NCBI RefSeq assembly: GCF_007341385.1
Contig: NZ_VJYD01000004.1
Coordinates: 186,001-250,000 of the forward strand
Length of the DNA stretch: 64,000 nucleotides
DNA from: Flavobacterium daemonense
Lineage (GTDB): Bacteria; Bacteroidota; Bacteroidia; Flavobacteriales; Flavobacteriaceae
Direction of reading: 5' to 3'
The translations under genes and the position numbers were made by a program. Each line of letters starts with the position of its first letter. Position 1 is the stretch's first letter. Below are positions 36,798-47,018 of this stretch, in pieces. Below the pieces are notes generated by a model. That model was given only the letters and a program-made list of their open reading frames with translations, searched no databases and was not told the DNA's origin.

Positions 36798-37355
36798 TCA
36801 ATAAAAAACTTGGAGATCAATTTCATTAGAAACTGTATTGACCAAAATAATTTTGAAGTCGAAATCCTGAATATTTATTTTTTCTTGAATCGCTTTTCTA
36901 ACATTTCCATTTTCTAAAGAAAAACTGTCTAAAAGAGGGATTTTGACATCAACGGTATTCAAATACTTTGAAGCCTTTTTATTTACGATAAGCGAAGCCA
37001 CAATATAAAATCCGATAATTATAACCTGAAAAAATAAAAGCATTTCAATTTTTTCAAACGGGTACATAATGTCTAAAATCGAAAGTGTAATGGTGGCAAA
37101 AAGAAAAATAATCGCATTGACAGTAAATGATTGTGTTCTGAATCTTAAAATGGAAAAAATTGCAAACAACCCAAACCCAATTCCAACGCCAATTTCGATT
37201 TTGGTAAATAAATAACAAAGCGAAAAAGTACACAATCCAACAATTACCATCAAAGGATTTATGGTTTCATTATCTTTTCGATTAGAGAAAAAATACAAAA
37301 CCAAAATTGAAAAAAACAATAATAAAAATCGGCCTATTAGTTCGTTTAAATCCAT
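36798..37355 (-). CDS. DUF4956 family membrane protein
   Basis: A 185-residue protein with about four membrane helices in the first 120 residues and a soluble C-terminal domain. The block FGLFAIFSILRFRTQSFTVNAIIFLFATITLSI is typical of DUF4956, function unknown. Its stop codon touches the stop codon of the convergent gene at 36797 with no base between, so the two transcripts must overlap at their 3' ends. Confidence 0.83.
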   Translation of the reverse strand: MDLNELIGRFLLLFFSILVLYFFSNRKDNETINPLMVIVGLCTFSLCYLFTKIEIGVGIGFGLFAIFSILRFRTQSFTVNAIIFLFATITLSILDIMYPFEKIEMLLFFQVIIIGFYIVASLIVNKKASKYLNTVDVKIPLLDSFSLENGNVRKAIQEKINIQDFDFKIILVNTVSNEIDLQVFY

Positions 37356-37388
37356 TCTTTCAAAGTGTTAGACAATCAAATTTAAAAA

Positions 37389-37454
37389 AAGTTTGCCACG
37401 AATTCACAATTTTTTTCTTCTAAAAATTAATTCGTGAATTCGTGGCAAAAAAAC
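37389..37454 (-). terminator. Hairpin between the YwqK-like and DUF4956 genes
   Basis: GTTTGCCACGAATTCAC (37391-37407) pairs with its reverse complement at 37434-37450. On the minus strand the hairpin is followed by a T-run, so it probably terminates the 37475-38191 gene. The GCCAC core is shared with the 26885-26983 element. Confidence 0.7.
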
Positions 37455-37474
37455 TTTTATTAAGATATCTTAAC

Positions 37475-38191
37475 CTATTCCATTTTAGGTTTAGAGTCGG
37501 CTTGATAATTACTTTTCGGGTCGCTCATATTAACTTCTTTACTTAATTTTCCTTTTAAGTAAAACTGCCACATTCCTACTTTCTTGCCATTCAAAAATTT
37601 TCCTTTTGATGCCATCGTTCCGTCAGAATCATAAAAAATCGCATCTCCATTATAAAGATTGTCTTTATATGTTGATTGCTCTAACAGAATCGCATTTTGT
37701 CCGTACTTTTTATAGATCCCGTCTCTTGAGCCATTTTTATAAATCATTTCTTCGGCAATTTTACCATCAGGATAAAATACAGAACGTGTTCCTTCAAGCT
37801 TTCCGTTTTTATAATTTTCAAGCGACATTACAGTCTTCGAAGCTTTGTGATAGTATTTCCATTCACCTTCGCGCGATTTTCCAATTTCTTTTCCTTCGCT
37901 TACTTTATTTTTGTTTTGATCGTAAAAAATAGTGTAAGAGCTTCCATCATTTGCAGAAAAATCTCGAGTTGCAATTACGTCACCTTTTTTAGTATCGTCA
38001 AAAAATTTAAAAACTCCAGTTTCTTTTCCGTGATTAAAAGTTCCTTCATAACGAGGGCGTTTTGAAGCTTCGTAAGTTCCTTTCCAAACTCCGTCTTTTT
38101 TACCATTAGCATCAACTTTATTAATGTCTTGTGCCGAAACTAAAAGGCCGTTTAAGAAAAGAAAAGCAATTACTATTTTTTTACAAATCAT
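37475..38191 (-). CDS. Exported MORN-repeat protein (YwqK-like)
   Basis: A 238-residue periplasmic or surface protein with signal peptide (about 1-21, GLLVSAQ) and eight or more repeats of the YWQK/MORN type (KDGVWKGTYEASKRPRYEG, KSREGEWKYYHKASK, GKIAEEMIYKNGSRDGIYK, KVGMWQFYLKGKL). Each is a beta hairpin. Relatives are often labelled toxin-antitoxin YwqK antitoxin after a Bacillus gene, but no toxin gene is beside it and the signal peptide speaks against that role. Function unknown. Confidence 0.85.
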   Translation of the reverse strand: MICKKIVIAFLFLNGLLVSAQDINKVDANGKKDGVWKGTYEASKRPRYEGTFNHGKETGVFKFFDDTKKGDVIATRDFSANDGSSYTIFYDQNKNKVSEGKEIGKSREGEWKYYHKASKTVMSLENYKNGKLEGTRSVFYPDGKIAEEMIYKNGSRDGIYKKYGQNAILLEQSTYKDNLYNGDAIFYDSDGTMASKGKFLNGKKVGMWQFYLKGKLSKEVNMSDPKSNYQADSKPKME

Positions 38192-38247
38192 ATTAAATTC
38201 AATTTTAAGCTTTAACGAAAATGCTTGTGATAAAGTATGTTCTAAAA

Positions 38248-38279
38248 ATAAAAAAATCCCGATGAATCGAGATTTTTTT
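38248..38279 (-). terminator. Terminator after yidC
   Basis: Stem AAAAAATC-CGAT / ATCG-GATTTTTT with one mismatch, then a long T-run on the minus strand, seven bases after the yidC stop. Confidence 0.83.
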
Positions 38280-38285
38280 ATTGAA

Positions 38286-40193
38286 TTATTTCTTTTTATT
38301 TGCTTTTGCCGCTTCTTGCTGTTCCATTACTTCATTAAGACGTTGTTGGAATTTGCTAGGTTTTTTAGGCTCTTTTAATTTGTTCTCTTGAATTTGAGCG
38401 TGAATTTTATCGCTATCTACAATGTAATTCTTGATTACAAACATAATTCCGATTGTGATTAAGTTTGAAATAAAGTTATATAAAGCTAATCCAGAACCAT
38501 AATTATTGAAGAAAACCAACATCATTAATGGCGAAACATAAATCATGATTTTCATCATTTTAGCCATGTCCGGCATTCCTTCTTGCTGAGGCGCAGCCAT
38601 TTGCTGATCTCCAGAAGTCATTTTCATGTAGAAGAAAATCGCAATTGCCGCCAAGATTGGGAACAAACTGATGTGATCTCCATAAACCGGAATTGAAAAT
38701 GGTAATTTTACAATTGAGTCAAAAGATGATAAATCGTCTGCCCAAAGGAAGCTTTTTTGTCTTAACTCAAAAGCTGCAGGGAAAAACTGGAACGATGCAT
38801 ACATAAAAGGAAGCTGAATCAACGCCGGGATACATCCTGCCATTGGGTTTACTCCTGCTTTGTTGTACAGTTTCATTGTTTCCTGCTGTTTTTTCATTGG
38901 GTCTTTTTTAAATTTTTCTCCCAATTCAGCAATATCTGGTCTTAAAACTTTCATTTTTGCCTGAGACAAGAATGACTTATACGTAATTGGCGACATAGCC
39001 AATTTGATGATAATTGTAAAGATAATAATCGCAATACCTAATGATAATCCGATAGTTGAACTTAAAAATCCGAATAAAGGGATAAAGATCCATTTGTTGA
39101 TCCATCCAAAAATTCCCCATCCTAATGGAATGATTTTCTCGAAATTTTTGTCGTAAGCTTTTAATGTTTTATAATCAGCTGGTCCAAAATACAAGCTCAT
39201 TTTGTAATCAACCTCTCCATTTGAAAATGCCAAAGGTAAATTAGCTCTGAATTGTTTTGTGAAAACCGTGTCGATTTTTTCGTCTTTAACTAAATTATCA
39301 GACTGTAATTTAGAAGTCTCAAAAGGTTTTTCAGTAGCTAAAATCGTTGTGAAAAAGTGTTGTTTGAAAGCTACAAAACTCACTTTAGTAGGAGTTTCTT
39401 CTTTCCCTTGTCCAGCGCCTACACTACTATATTTCGATTCTTCGTATTTGTAATCAACCAGAGAGAAACGATTCTCATAAGCAATACTTTTCTCGTTTCT
39501 GTACGTTTTTAAATCCCATTGCAAATCTAATGGTTTCGCCGAATTTAAAACTTTGTTCAAACCTTGAGAACGAATATCAAAACCAACTAAATAATCGTTA
39601 GGTTTTAAAACATATTTGTACTCCAAAAATTCATTAGCACCTGCTTTCAAACGCATTGACAAAACCTGATCTTGACCAATTTTTTCTAAAGTTGGCTCAA
39701 AATACAAATCTTTAGAATTTAAAGTTCTGTTGTCAGTAGTCTGTAACTGAATATTTAAGTTTGAATTATTGTCTTTAATTAACTCAACTAATTGTTTAGA
39801 GCCTTTTTTAAATTTTTCGAATTCTTTTAAAGTTGCCTCAACAATGTAACCGCCTTTGTTAGCGATTTTAAGCTTAATCTTCTCGTTTTCAATTGTTGTA
39901 AAAGATTCTTTTGCAGAAGGAAGTGTTGCAGAATAAGCAAATCCACCTAATGTTTTTTGCAATTGTGCCAATTGAACTGTATCACCTGGAGTTGCAGCAG
40001 TAACTGGCGCAACAGCCGTTTTAGCTTTATCAGCTTTAGCTTGAGCTTCTTGTTTAGCAACTAATTCTTTCTTGGCTTTTTCAGCAGCAATTTCCTTCTC
40101 AGAAGGCTGATTTTGATACATGATCCAAATCAAAATTCCGAATATCAATACAAAACCAATGATTGAATTAAGGTCTAATTTTTTTTCTTCCAT
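38286..40193 (-). CDS. yidC: Membrane protein insertase YidC
   Basis: A 635-residue inner-membrane insertase. It has the N-terminal helix (about 9-24), a large periplasmic beta domain (about 70-360), and the conserved five-helix insertase core (GLSLGIAIIIFTIIIKLAM, SQAKMKVLRPDIAELGEKFKKDP, GCIPALIQLPFMYASFQFFP, ...). The C-terminal tail is basic. The charged cytosolic stretch MKVLRPDIAELGEKFKKDPMK is normal. pyrG lies 77 bases upstream in the same direction, an arrangement common in Flavobacteria. Confidence 0.96.
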   Translation of the reverse strand: MEEKKLDLNSIIGFVLIFGILIWIMYQNQPSEKEIAAEKAKKELVAKQEAQAKADKAKTAVAPVTAATPGDTVQLAQLQKTLGGFAYSATLPSAKESFTTIENEKIKLKIANKGGYIVEATLKEFEKFKKGSKQLVELIKDNNSNLNIQLQTTDNRTLNSKDLYFEPTLEKIGQDQVLSMRLKAGANEFLEYKYVLKPNDYLVGFDIRSQGLNKVLNSAKPLDLQWDLKTYRNEKSIAYENRFSLVDYKYEESKYSSVGAGQGKEETPTKVSFVAFKQHFFTTILATEKPFETSKLQSDNLVKDEKIDTVFTKQFRANLPLAFSNGEVDYKMSLYFGPADYKTLKAYDKNFEKIIPLGWGIFGWINKWIFIPLFGFLSSTIGLSLGIAIIIFTIIIKLAMSPITYKSFLSQAKMKVLRPDIAELGEKFKKDPMKKQQETMKLYNKAGVNPMAGCIPALIQLPFMYASFQFFPAAFELRQKSFLWADDLSSFDSIVKLPFSIPVYGDHISLFPILAAIAIFFYMKMTSGDQQMAAPQQEGMPDMAKMMKIMIYVSPLMMLVFFNNYGSGLALYNFISNLITIGIMFVIKNYIVDSDKIHAQIQENKLKEPKKPSKFQQRLNEVMEQQEAAKANKKK

Positions 40194-40270
40194 TATTTTA
40201 AAAAAAGTTATTCGTTTGAGGTTATTAGTTATTCGTTTTAGTTAAAAGTTACACCTCTTAGAATGAATTA

Positions 40271-41935
<1,665 letters not shown>

Positions 41936-42106
41936 TTAATTAGACAATTTATCAATTCGAGAATGAGATAATTTGCAAATTTTTAAACAGATCGATTAAG
42001 TGGTTTTGTAATCGATAATTTTAACTTTTAATTAGAGATTTTTTTGAAGAATATGATTAGAAAAGAATGTACGGTGATAGAATATTATAAAATGAATTAA
42101 CAATGG

Positions 42107-43431
42107 TTATTTTAATTTATATCTCAAATTATCAAAAAATCTCTGGATAAGTCTTCGATCCTCAGTAATGATTTCAGCACTTCCTTTTGCTTCAGCATGA
42201 AAATTTAATTCAACGCCATAATTAGTTTTTAATCCAAAGGGTAAACTGACATCAACAAGATAAGAATTAACTTTATTTTGATTATCTGACAAAGCTTGCT
42301 GATTTGTTGCCAATGATATTCTTTTTACTTTTCCTTTTACAGAACCATATTCGTTATATGGATAATTATTAAGTTTAATAATAACACTTTGTCCTACTTT
42401 TATTTTTCCTGATCCATTTTCTGGCAAATTAACCTGCCCAATCAATTGATTAATATTTGGTACAATTTTAAACAATTCCTGTCCAGACTGAATGTAATCA
42501 TTATTTTTTATAAAATTTAGAAAATCAATTTTACCTTCAATAGGAGAAACAAAAACATAAGTTCTTTCCCATTTTTTCACTGCATCTATCAAATCATAGT
42601 AGCTATTAAACAAATTAACTATAAGTTCTCTTTCTTTAACCGCTTTTTCAATTGCAATAACCTGAGCTTTATTCTGAGTTTCATTTATCTGATAAGCAGT
42701 ATTATTAATTTCCTTGTCAATAGCATAATAATCTAATTCACTATTCGCTTTAGCAATAAGGGAATGCTCAATATCAGCTTTAGAAGTTACATCTTTTGCA
42801 AATAGTGTTGAGTCTTTTTTAAATAAACTTTGAGATATTTTATATTTTATTTTTTGATTTTGAGCATCATTTTTTAATTGAGAAAATTTAACCACTTGCA
42901 ATTCTAATAACTTTTGATTTATTTGTTTTTGGAATTCATAAGGCTGTTGCACTGAATAATCTAAATATTGATATAACGAATTTAAAAAATTAAAATATTT
43001 ATTATTTATCTCACCTAATGATAAATTTTCTGGAAATGAATGACGGTTTTCTTTATAACTAAGCTGATGAATATTTGTTTTATAAAGCATTTTGTCTAAA
43101 AGTTTTACATCTTCCACATTTGCTTCATTTTTTATATAAGCCAATATTCACCTATTCTAACTTTTGCTCCTGATTTATTTTCTAACAAAATAATATTACC
43201 TGAAGTTGTAGCTATTAATTTGACAGGAGCCTGACGTGTATTTATAACAATTTGACCTGCAAGTATTGACGGATACTTTATAAGCCAACCGAATAAAAGC
43301 AGAAGCAACACTAATCCGACTACCACAGCGCTTATTGTAGTTCCAAATTTAGTTGGCATTCGTTCAATTATCGAAGCCACTTCTTCTGTTCTATTTTCGT
43401 TAAGCGTTTTATGAAATCCTTTTTTAGCCAT
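42107..43431 (-). pseudogene. HlyD-family secretion adaptor split by a one-base deletion
   Basis: The membrane-fusion adaptor of the C39 exporter should run as one 442-codon frame. Here an N-terminal piece of 99 residues (43132-43431, membrane helix near 33-52, RQAPVKLIATTSGNIILLENKSGAKVRIGEY) ends in a premature stop, and the rest (42107-43144, LAYIKNEANVEDVKLLDK..., coiled coil, then a beta-barrel domain) continues in the next frame. Adding a single T at 43143-43144 restores RIGEYLAYIKNEANVEDV, the canonical HlyD join, and a total length of 1326 bases. Its start overlaps the end of the exporter gene by eight bases. It is either truly broken or a sequencing error in a short T-run. Confidence 0.85.
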
Positions 43432-45610
43432 TTATAGTATCTCCTATTTGTGTTTTAACCAATTGATAATAATGTCCGTTCTCTCTGGTCATCAGCATAT
43501 CATGATTGCCAATTTCAGTGATGTAACCATTTTTCAAAACTATTATTTGATCCGCTTTGCGAATGGTACTCAATCTGTGAGCTACAACTATTACAGTTTT
43601 ATTTTTAAATATTTCTTCTAGCGCCATAACAATTTTTTGCTCATTTATAACATCTAAAGAATTTGTTGCCTCGTCAAAAAACAAATAATCAGGATTTTTA
43701 TACAAGGCTCTTGCAATTAAAACACGTTGTTTTTGTCCTCCACTTAAACCTCTTCCGCTTTCTCCCATCATGGTTTGATACCCTTTTGGCATTGCTTCAA
43801 TTTCAGTCGCAATATTAGCAGCAGTTACCGCTTTTTTCAATCTAACAAAATCTATATTTTCATCATCTAAAACAATATTATTCTGGATCGTGTCGCTAAA
43901 AATTTTGCCATCTTGCATAACTGCCCCACAGCTTTCGCGCCATTGCTTTAAGTTAATATTCTGAATATTCAGATTCCCCATCGACAATTCACCATGAGTA
44001 GGATTATATAATCTTAAGATAAGTTTTAATAAAGTTGTTTTGCCACTTCCGCTGTCACCAACGATTGCTGTCACTTTTCCTTCAGGAATCATAAGGGAAA
44101 TATTACTCAAAATATAATCACCATTACGGCTGTATTGAAAACTCACATTTCGTAAAAACAAACTTTTGTCTTCAGGCAGTTTTATATTATTGTTGATGTC
44201 GTTTTCTTCTTCATTTTCAAGCTCGTGAATTTCGTTAAGCCTTAAAAAACTTATTTTGGCATATTGAGCCGATTGAATAAATGAGATAAACTGCATAATT
44301 GGACCATTCAACATTCCTATTATAAACTGAGTCGAAATCATTACTCCAAAAGTGATATCGCCTTTTATCACTGCTTTGGCGCAATAAAATGTAATCACTA
44401 AATTGGTTAACTGATTGATAAACTGTGCACCAAGGTTTTGTGCATTTGTGATGCGAAGTATTTTTTGATCAATTTTGAATAACTGTACCTGAAGTGCTTC
44501 CCACTTCCATCTCTTTTGCTTTTCGTAGTTATTAATTTTAATATCCTGAATACTTCCTATAGTTTCTACCCAATAACTTTGATTTTTGGTATGAACATCA
44601 AAATATTCCCAATCCAGTTTTTTTCTAAATTGAAGAAAAAACAAAACCCATCCTATAAATAACGAACTTCCAATCACATAAATCAAACATAAAATTGGAC
44701 TGTAAATAAAGAGGATAATTCCGAAAATGAAAAAGGTTAAAATAGAAAAAACAAAATTGAGCGAATTGTTCATAATAAAATCACGGATACGCTCGTGATC
44801 CTGTGCACGCTGTAAAATATCTCCAATTAACTTATTTTCAAAAAAAGTAATGGGCAGCTTCATTAATTTGATCAAATAATCTGATATCAGCGAAATATTG
44901 ATTCTTGAAGTCAGATGAAGTAAAATCCAATCCCGAATCATGTTACTTAACAAAATACTTACTATAATTGTAATATTGGCAATTAAAACCAGATCTATAA
45001 AATCTAAATCATTAGTCTGAATACCTACATCTATAACTGATTTTGAAATAAATGGCAAAAATGCCTGCAATAACGTTACGATAAGCATTACTACAAATAA
45101 GTTTATAAAACTCTTTTTGTATGGAGTAAAATAACCTAAGAAATTTTCGAGCGTCTTGCGTCTTTCTAATTTATCATTTATTGATCGTTGTTTAAAATCT
45201 GCCATAGGCTCGATTGCTAAAACTGCTCCCGTTTTAGATTCTTTCAACCAGCCATTCTTAAAATCATCAAATAAATATTTCAAAAGTCCTTTTGCGGGAT
45301 CAGAAACAAAAATATGTTTATTGTTTATTTTATAAACCACAATAAAATGATTGTCCTGCCAATGTACGATACATGGCAAGGGAATTACCTTTAAAGCATC
45401 AAAATCTATCTTAATACTTTTAGTACGCAAACTGATTTTTTCGCAAGCATCGCTGAGATCTAAAAAACTAACGCCTTCACGTGTGATACCGCATAAATCG
45501 CGTAAAAAAGGCAGGCTATAAAACCTGCCGTAATATTTAGTAATTATCTTTATACACGTGGGACCACAATCTTTGGTATCGAGCTGATTCTCATGAGGAA
45601 AATAAATCAT
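43424..45610 (-). CDS. C39-peptidase ABC exporter for double-glycine-leader proteins
   Basis: A 728-residue exporter with three domains. Residues 1-125 are a C39 cysteine peptidase with Gln9, Cys15 (QLDTKDCGPTC), His88 (HWQDNHF) and Asp104 (SDPA), so it looks active. Six membrane helices lie between about 165 and 440. The nucleotide-binding domain shows Walker A GDSGSGKTT, signature LSGGQKQR, Walker B YLFFDEAT and the switch His in VVAHRLS. It cleaves after Gly-Gly and exports the product across the inner membrane. It is fifth in the cluster that starts with the glycosyltransferase gene at 47855. Confidence 0.94.
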   Translation of the reverse strand: MIYFPHENQLDTKDCGPTCIKIITKYYGRFYSLPFLRDLCGITREGVSFLDLSDACEKISLRTKSIKIDFDALKVIPLPCIVHWQDNHFIVVYKINNKHIFVSDPAKGLLKYLFDDFKNGWLKESKTGAVLAIEPMADFKQRSINDKLERRKTLENFLGYFTPYKKSFINLFVVMLIVTLLQAFLPFISKSVIDVGIQTNDLDFIDLVLIANITIIVSILLSNMIRDWILLHLTSRINISLISDYLIKLMKLPITFFENKLIGDILQRAQDHERIRDFIMNNSLNFVFSILTFFIFGIILFIYSPILCLIYVIGSSLFIGWVLFFLQFRKKLDWEYFDVHTKNQSYWVETIGSIQDIKINNYEKQKRWKWEALQVQLFKIDQKILRITNAQNLGAQFINQLTNLVITFYCAKAVIKGDITFGVMISTQFIIGMLNGPIMQFISFIQSAQYAKISFLRLNEIHELENEEENDINNNIKLPEDKSLFLRNVSFQYSRNGDYILSNISLMIPEGKVTAIVGDSGSGKTTLLKLILRLYNPTHGELSMGNLNIQNINLKQWRESCGAVMQDGKIFSDTIQNNIVLDDENIDFVRLKKAVTAANIATEIEAMPKGYQTMMGESGRGLSGGQKQRVLIARALYKNPDYLFFDEATNSLDVINEQKIVMALEEIFKNKTVIVVAHRLSTIRKADQIIVLKNGYITEIGNHDMLMTRENGHYYQLVKTQIGDTING

Positions 45611-45647
45611 ATATAATTTTATAAATTTTAAAATTTACCACTTCTAA

Positions 45648-45863
45648 TTAAAGTTTAGTAAACTCTAATATCAAACCAATAACATAAAAAATTATTATCG
45701 GTACACAAAAACAATAAAAACTTAAAGTTTTACTATTAAAAAAAAGATCTTCTTCAGAGAAATATTTTAATTTCTTGCATAAATTGTACATGAGAAAGCA
45801 TAACAAAATCATACAAAATAGTCCTATCAAATGAATTATAAAATCTTTATATTTCTCATCCAT
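45648..45863 (-). CDS. Small two-helix membrane protein, copy B
   Basis: A 71-residue protein with two membrane helices (about 8-27 and 47-68) and a short charged loop between them. I use the internal Met (MDEKYKDF) because it gives the same length and topology as the neighbouring 72-residue protein; an upstream ATG at 45890 would add nine basic residues and overlap the preceding gene. The two share the layout helix, Lys/Asp loop, LTFRFY/TLSFYC, helix, and may be distant paralogues. Position between a double-glycine substrate and its exporter suggests an immunity or accessory role (inference). Confidence 0.62.
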   Translation of the reverse strand: MDEKYKDFIIHLIGLFCMILLCFLMYNLCKKLKYFSEEDLFFNSKTLSFYCFCVPIIIFYVIGLILEFTKL

Positions 45864-45882
45864 AATCAACTTTTCCCTACGT

Positions 45883-46101
45883 TTATACATTATAAAGCCT
45901 AAAAAAATCCCTAATCAAAGCATAAATCAAACCAAGTATTAAAAAAAAACTTAAATAAAATCTAAAAGTCAAACCTTTTAAATAAAAGTTTTTTTTTAAA
46001 AAATCTTTCGGATCATGGTACTTCTTGAAGCGCATGATCCAAAAAAAAATGAGAAAAATTATCCCTAAAAAGTAAATCATCAAACTTTCATACTTGTTCA
46101 T
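45883..46101 (-). CDS. Small two-helix membrane protein, copy A
   Basis: A 72-residue protein with two membrane helices (about 7-24 and 47-66) separated by a basic loop (RFKKYHDPKDFLKKNF). It starts six bases after the stop of the double-glycine protein gene, so the two are probably translated together. It matches no family I know. Tiny hydrophobic proteins made with a bacteriocin-type substrate are often immunity proteins; that reading is inference from position only. Confidence 0.65.
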   Translation of the reverse strand: MNKYESLMIYFLGIIFLIFFWIMRFKKYHDPKDFLKKNFYLKGLTFRFYLSFFLILGLIYALIRDFFRLYNV

Positions 46102-46107
46102 AGTACT

Positions 46108-46956
46108 TTATTTTCTTACTGTATGCATATAATCAAACCAACGATCTGAGGCAACGGCATACATTTCTACCATTGCATTATCAAATCCTATTGCGCCTGC
46201 TCTTTGACTGAAAAGCTGAGTGTAAACTTCAGGTGCGTAATTCAGACCAATTTTAATTCCCCATTTTGCATAATCAAAAGGTTCTTGACTTTTTAAATCA
46301 AGGTACAGCTCAGCAACAGTGCCAATTTTAGAAATCCCTCCACCTATTGCCATCATCGGACCTCCAACCAGAGCCCCAACACCTGTAGTGGACAATCCTG
46401 CTCCAGCCATAGTAAGAGAATCACCGAAATCTTGAAAAACTCGAGATAAATTTTCAATTGTTTTAAATTCGCCATATGGATCGTGATTAATGCTCATCCC
46501 TTGTGCAAGAACACTTCCGTCACTTAATGTCCCTTTTCCTCCAGTTAAATAATCCATATTAACAAAATTATTTATCTGATACATCGTTGGTTCATTTTTT
46601 AAAATAACACGTTCCCAATCTAAGTAATCAACGATACGTTTTATAATCGCTGGATCACTTGTTATGATCCCATTACTTGATTGAGTCCATCCAGGCGTAT
46701 AATTAGTTGTTGACGAACTACCGCCACCATTAGATGAACTAGTTCCTGCTGAAAATCCCGATTCCCAACCTTGAGTATTACCGTAATACCCCCCAGATCC
46801 ACTGAAGGCTGGAGGATTGCTTCCTCCATATTCTAATGAGCCTCCCAAATAATTGCCTCCAGTCATACCTGAGCCAGAACCTCCCATTATTGATTTCATC
46901 TCTTCTTTACACATTGTACCCTCAATATTTGAAAAACTCATTTTTTTAATTCTCAT
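46108..46956 (-). CDS. Large double-glycine-leader exported protein, bacteriocin-like
   Basis: A 282-residue protein. Residues 1-26 form a classic leader ending in MCKEEMKSIMGG, with hydrophobic residues at -12, -7 and -4, Glu at -8 and Gly-Gly at -2/-1. After cleavage, 256 residues remain: a Gly/Ser/Thr/Asn/Tyr-rich linker (27-98), a small polar domain (about 99-168), a glycine-zipper hydrophobic segment (about 179-218, AGAGLSTTGVGALVGGPMM) that could insert in a membrane, and a C-terminal 60 residues with aromatic helices. The start is the ATG giving MRIKKMSF because a -7 element lies just upstream. No family is recognised. It is the likely cargo of the downstream C39 exporter. Confidence 0.75.
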   Translation of the reverse strand: MRIKKMSFSNIEGTMCKEEMKSIMGGSGSGMTGGNYLGGSLEYGGSNPPAFSGSGGYYGNTQGWESGFSAGTSSSNGGGSSSTTNYTPGWTQSSNGIITSDPAIIKRIVDYLDWERVILKNEPTMYQINNFVNMDYLTGGKGTLSDGSVLAQGMSINHDPYGEFKTIENLSRVFQDFGDSLTMAGAGLSTTGVGALVGGPMMAIGGGISKIGTVAELYLDLKSQEPFDYAKWGIKIGLNYAPEVYTQLFSQRAGAIGFDNAMVEMYAVASDRWFDYMHTVRK

Positions 46957-46981
46957 AGTAGTAAATTTAAAAGTTACTCCA

Positions 46982-46989
46982 CAAACATA
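46982..46989 (-). promoter_or_regulatory. -7 element before the double-glycine protein gene
   Basis: On the minus strand TATGTTTG fits TAnnTTTG and lies 25 bases before the chosen ATG. No clear -33 is seen, but it suggests the cargo has its own promoter within the cluster. Confidence 0.5.
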
Positions 46990-47018
46990 CATAAAAAAAT
47001 GAAAGAAAAATCTTATTT

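Noticed and set aside
37475..38191. YwqK antitoxin of a toxin-antitoxin pair
   Set aside because: The protein has a signal peptide and only MORN-type repeats, and no toxin gene is adjacent. The label comes from a name carried over between databases.
42107..43144. An independent gene starting at TTG 43144
   Set aside because: It lacks the membrane helix of HlyD proteins and its first residues join exactly to the upstream frame after a one-base change, so it is the rest of the split adaptor.
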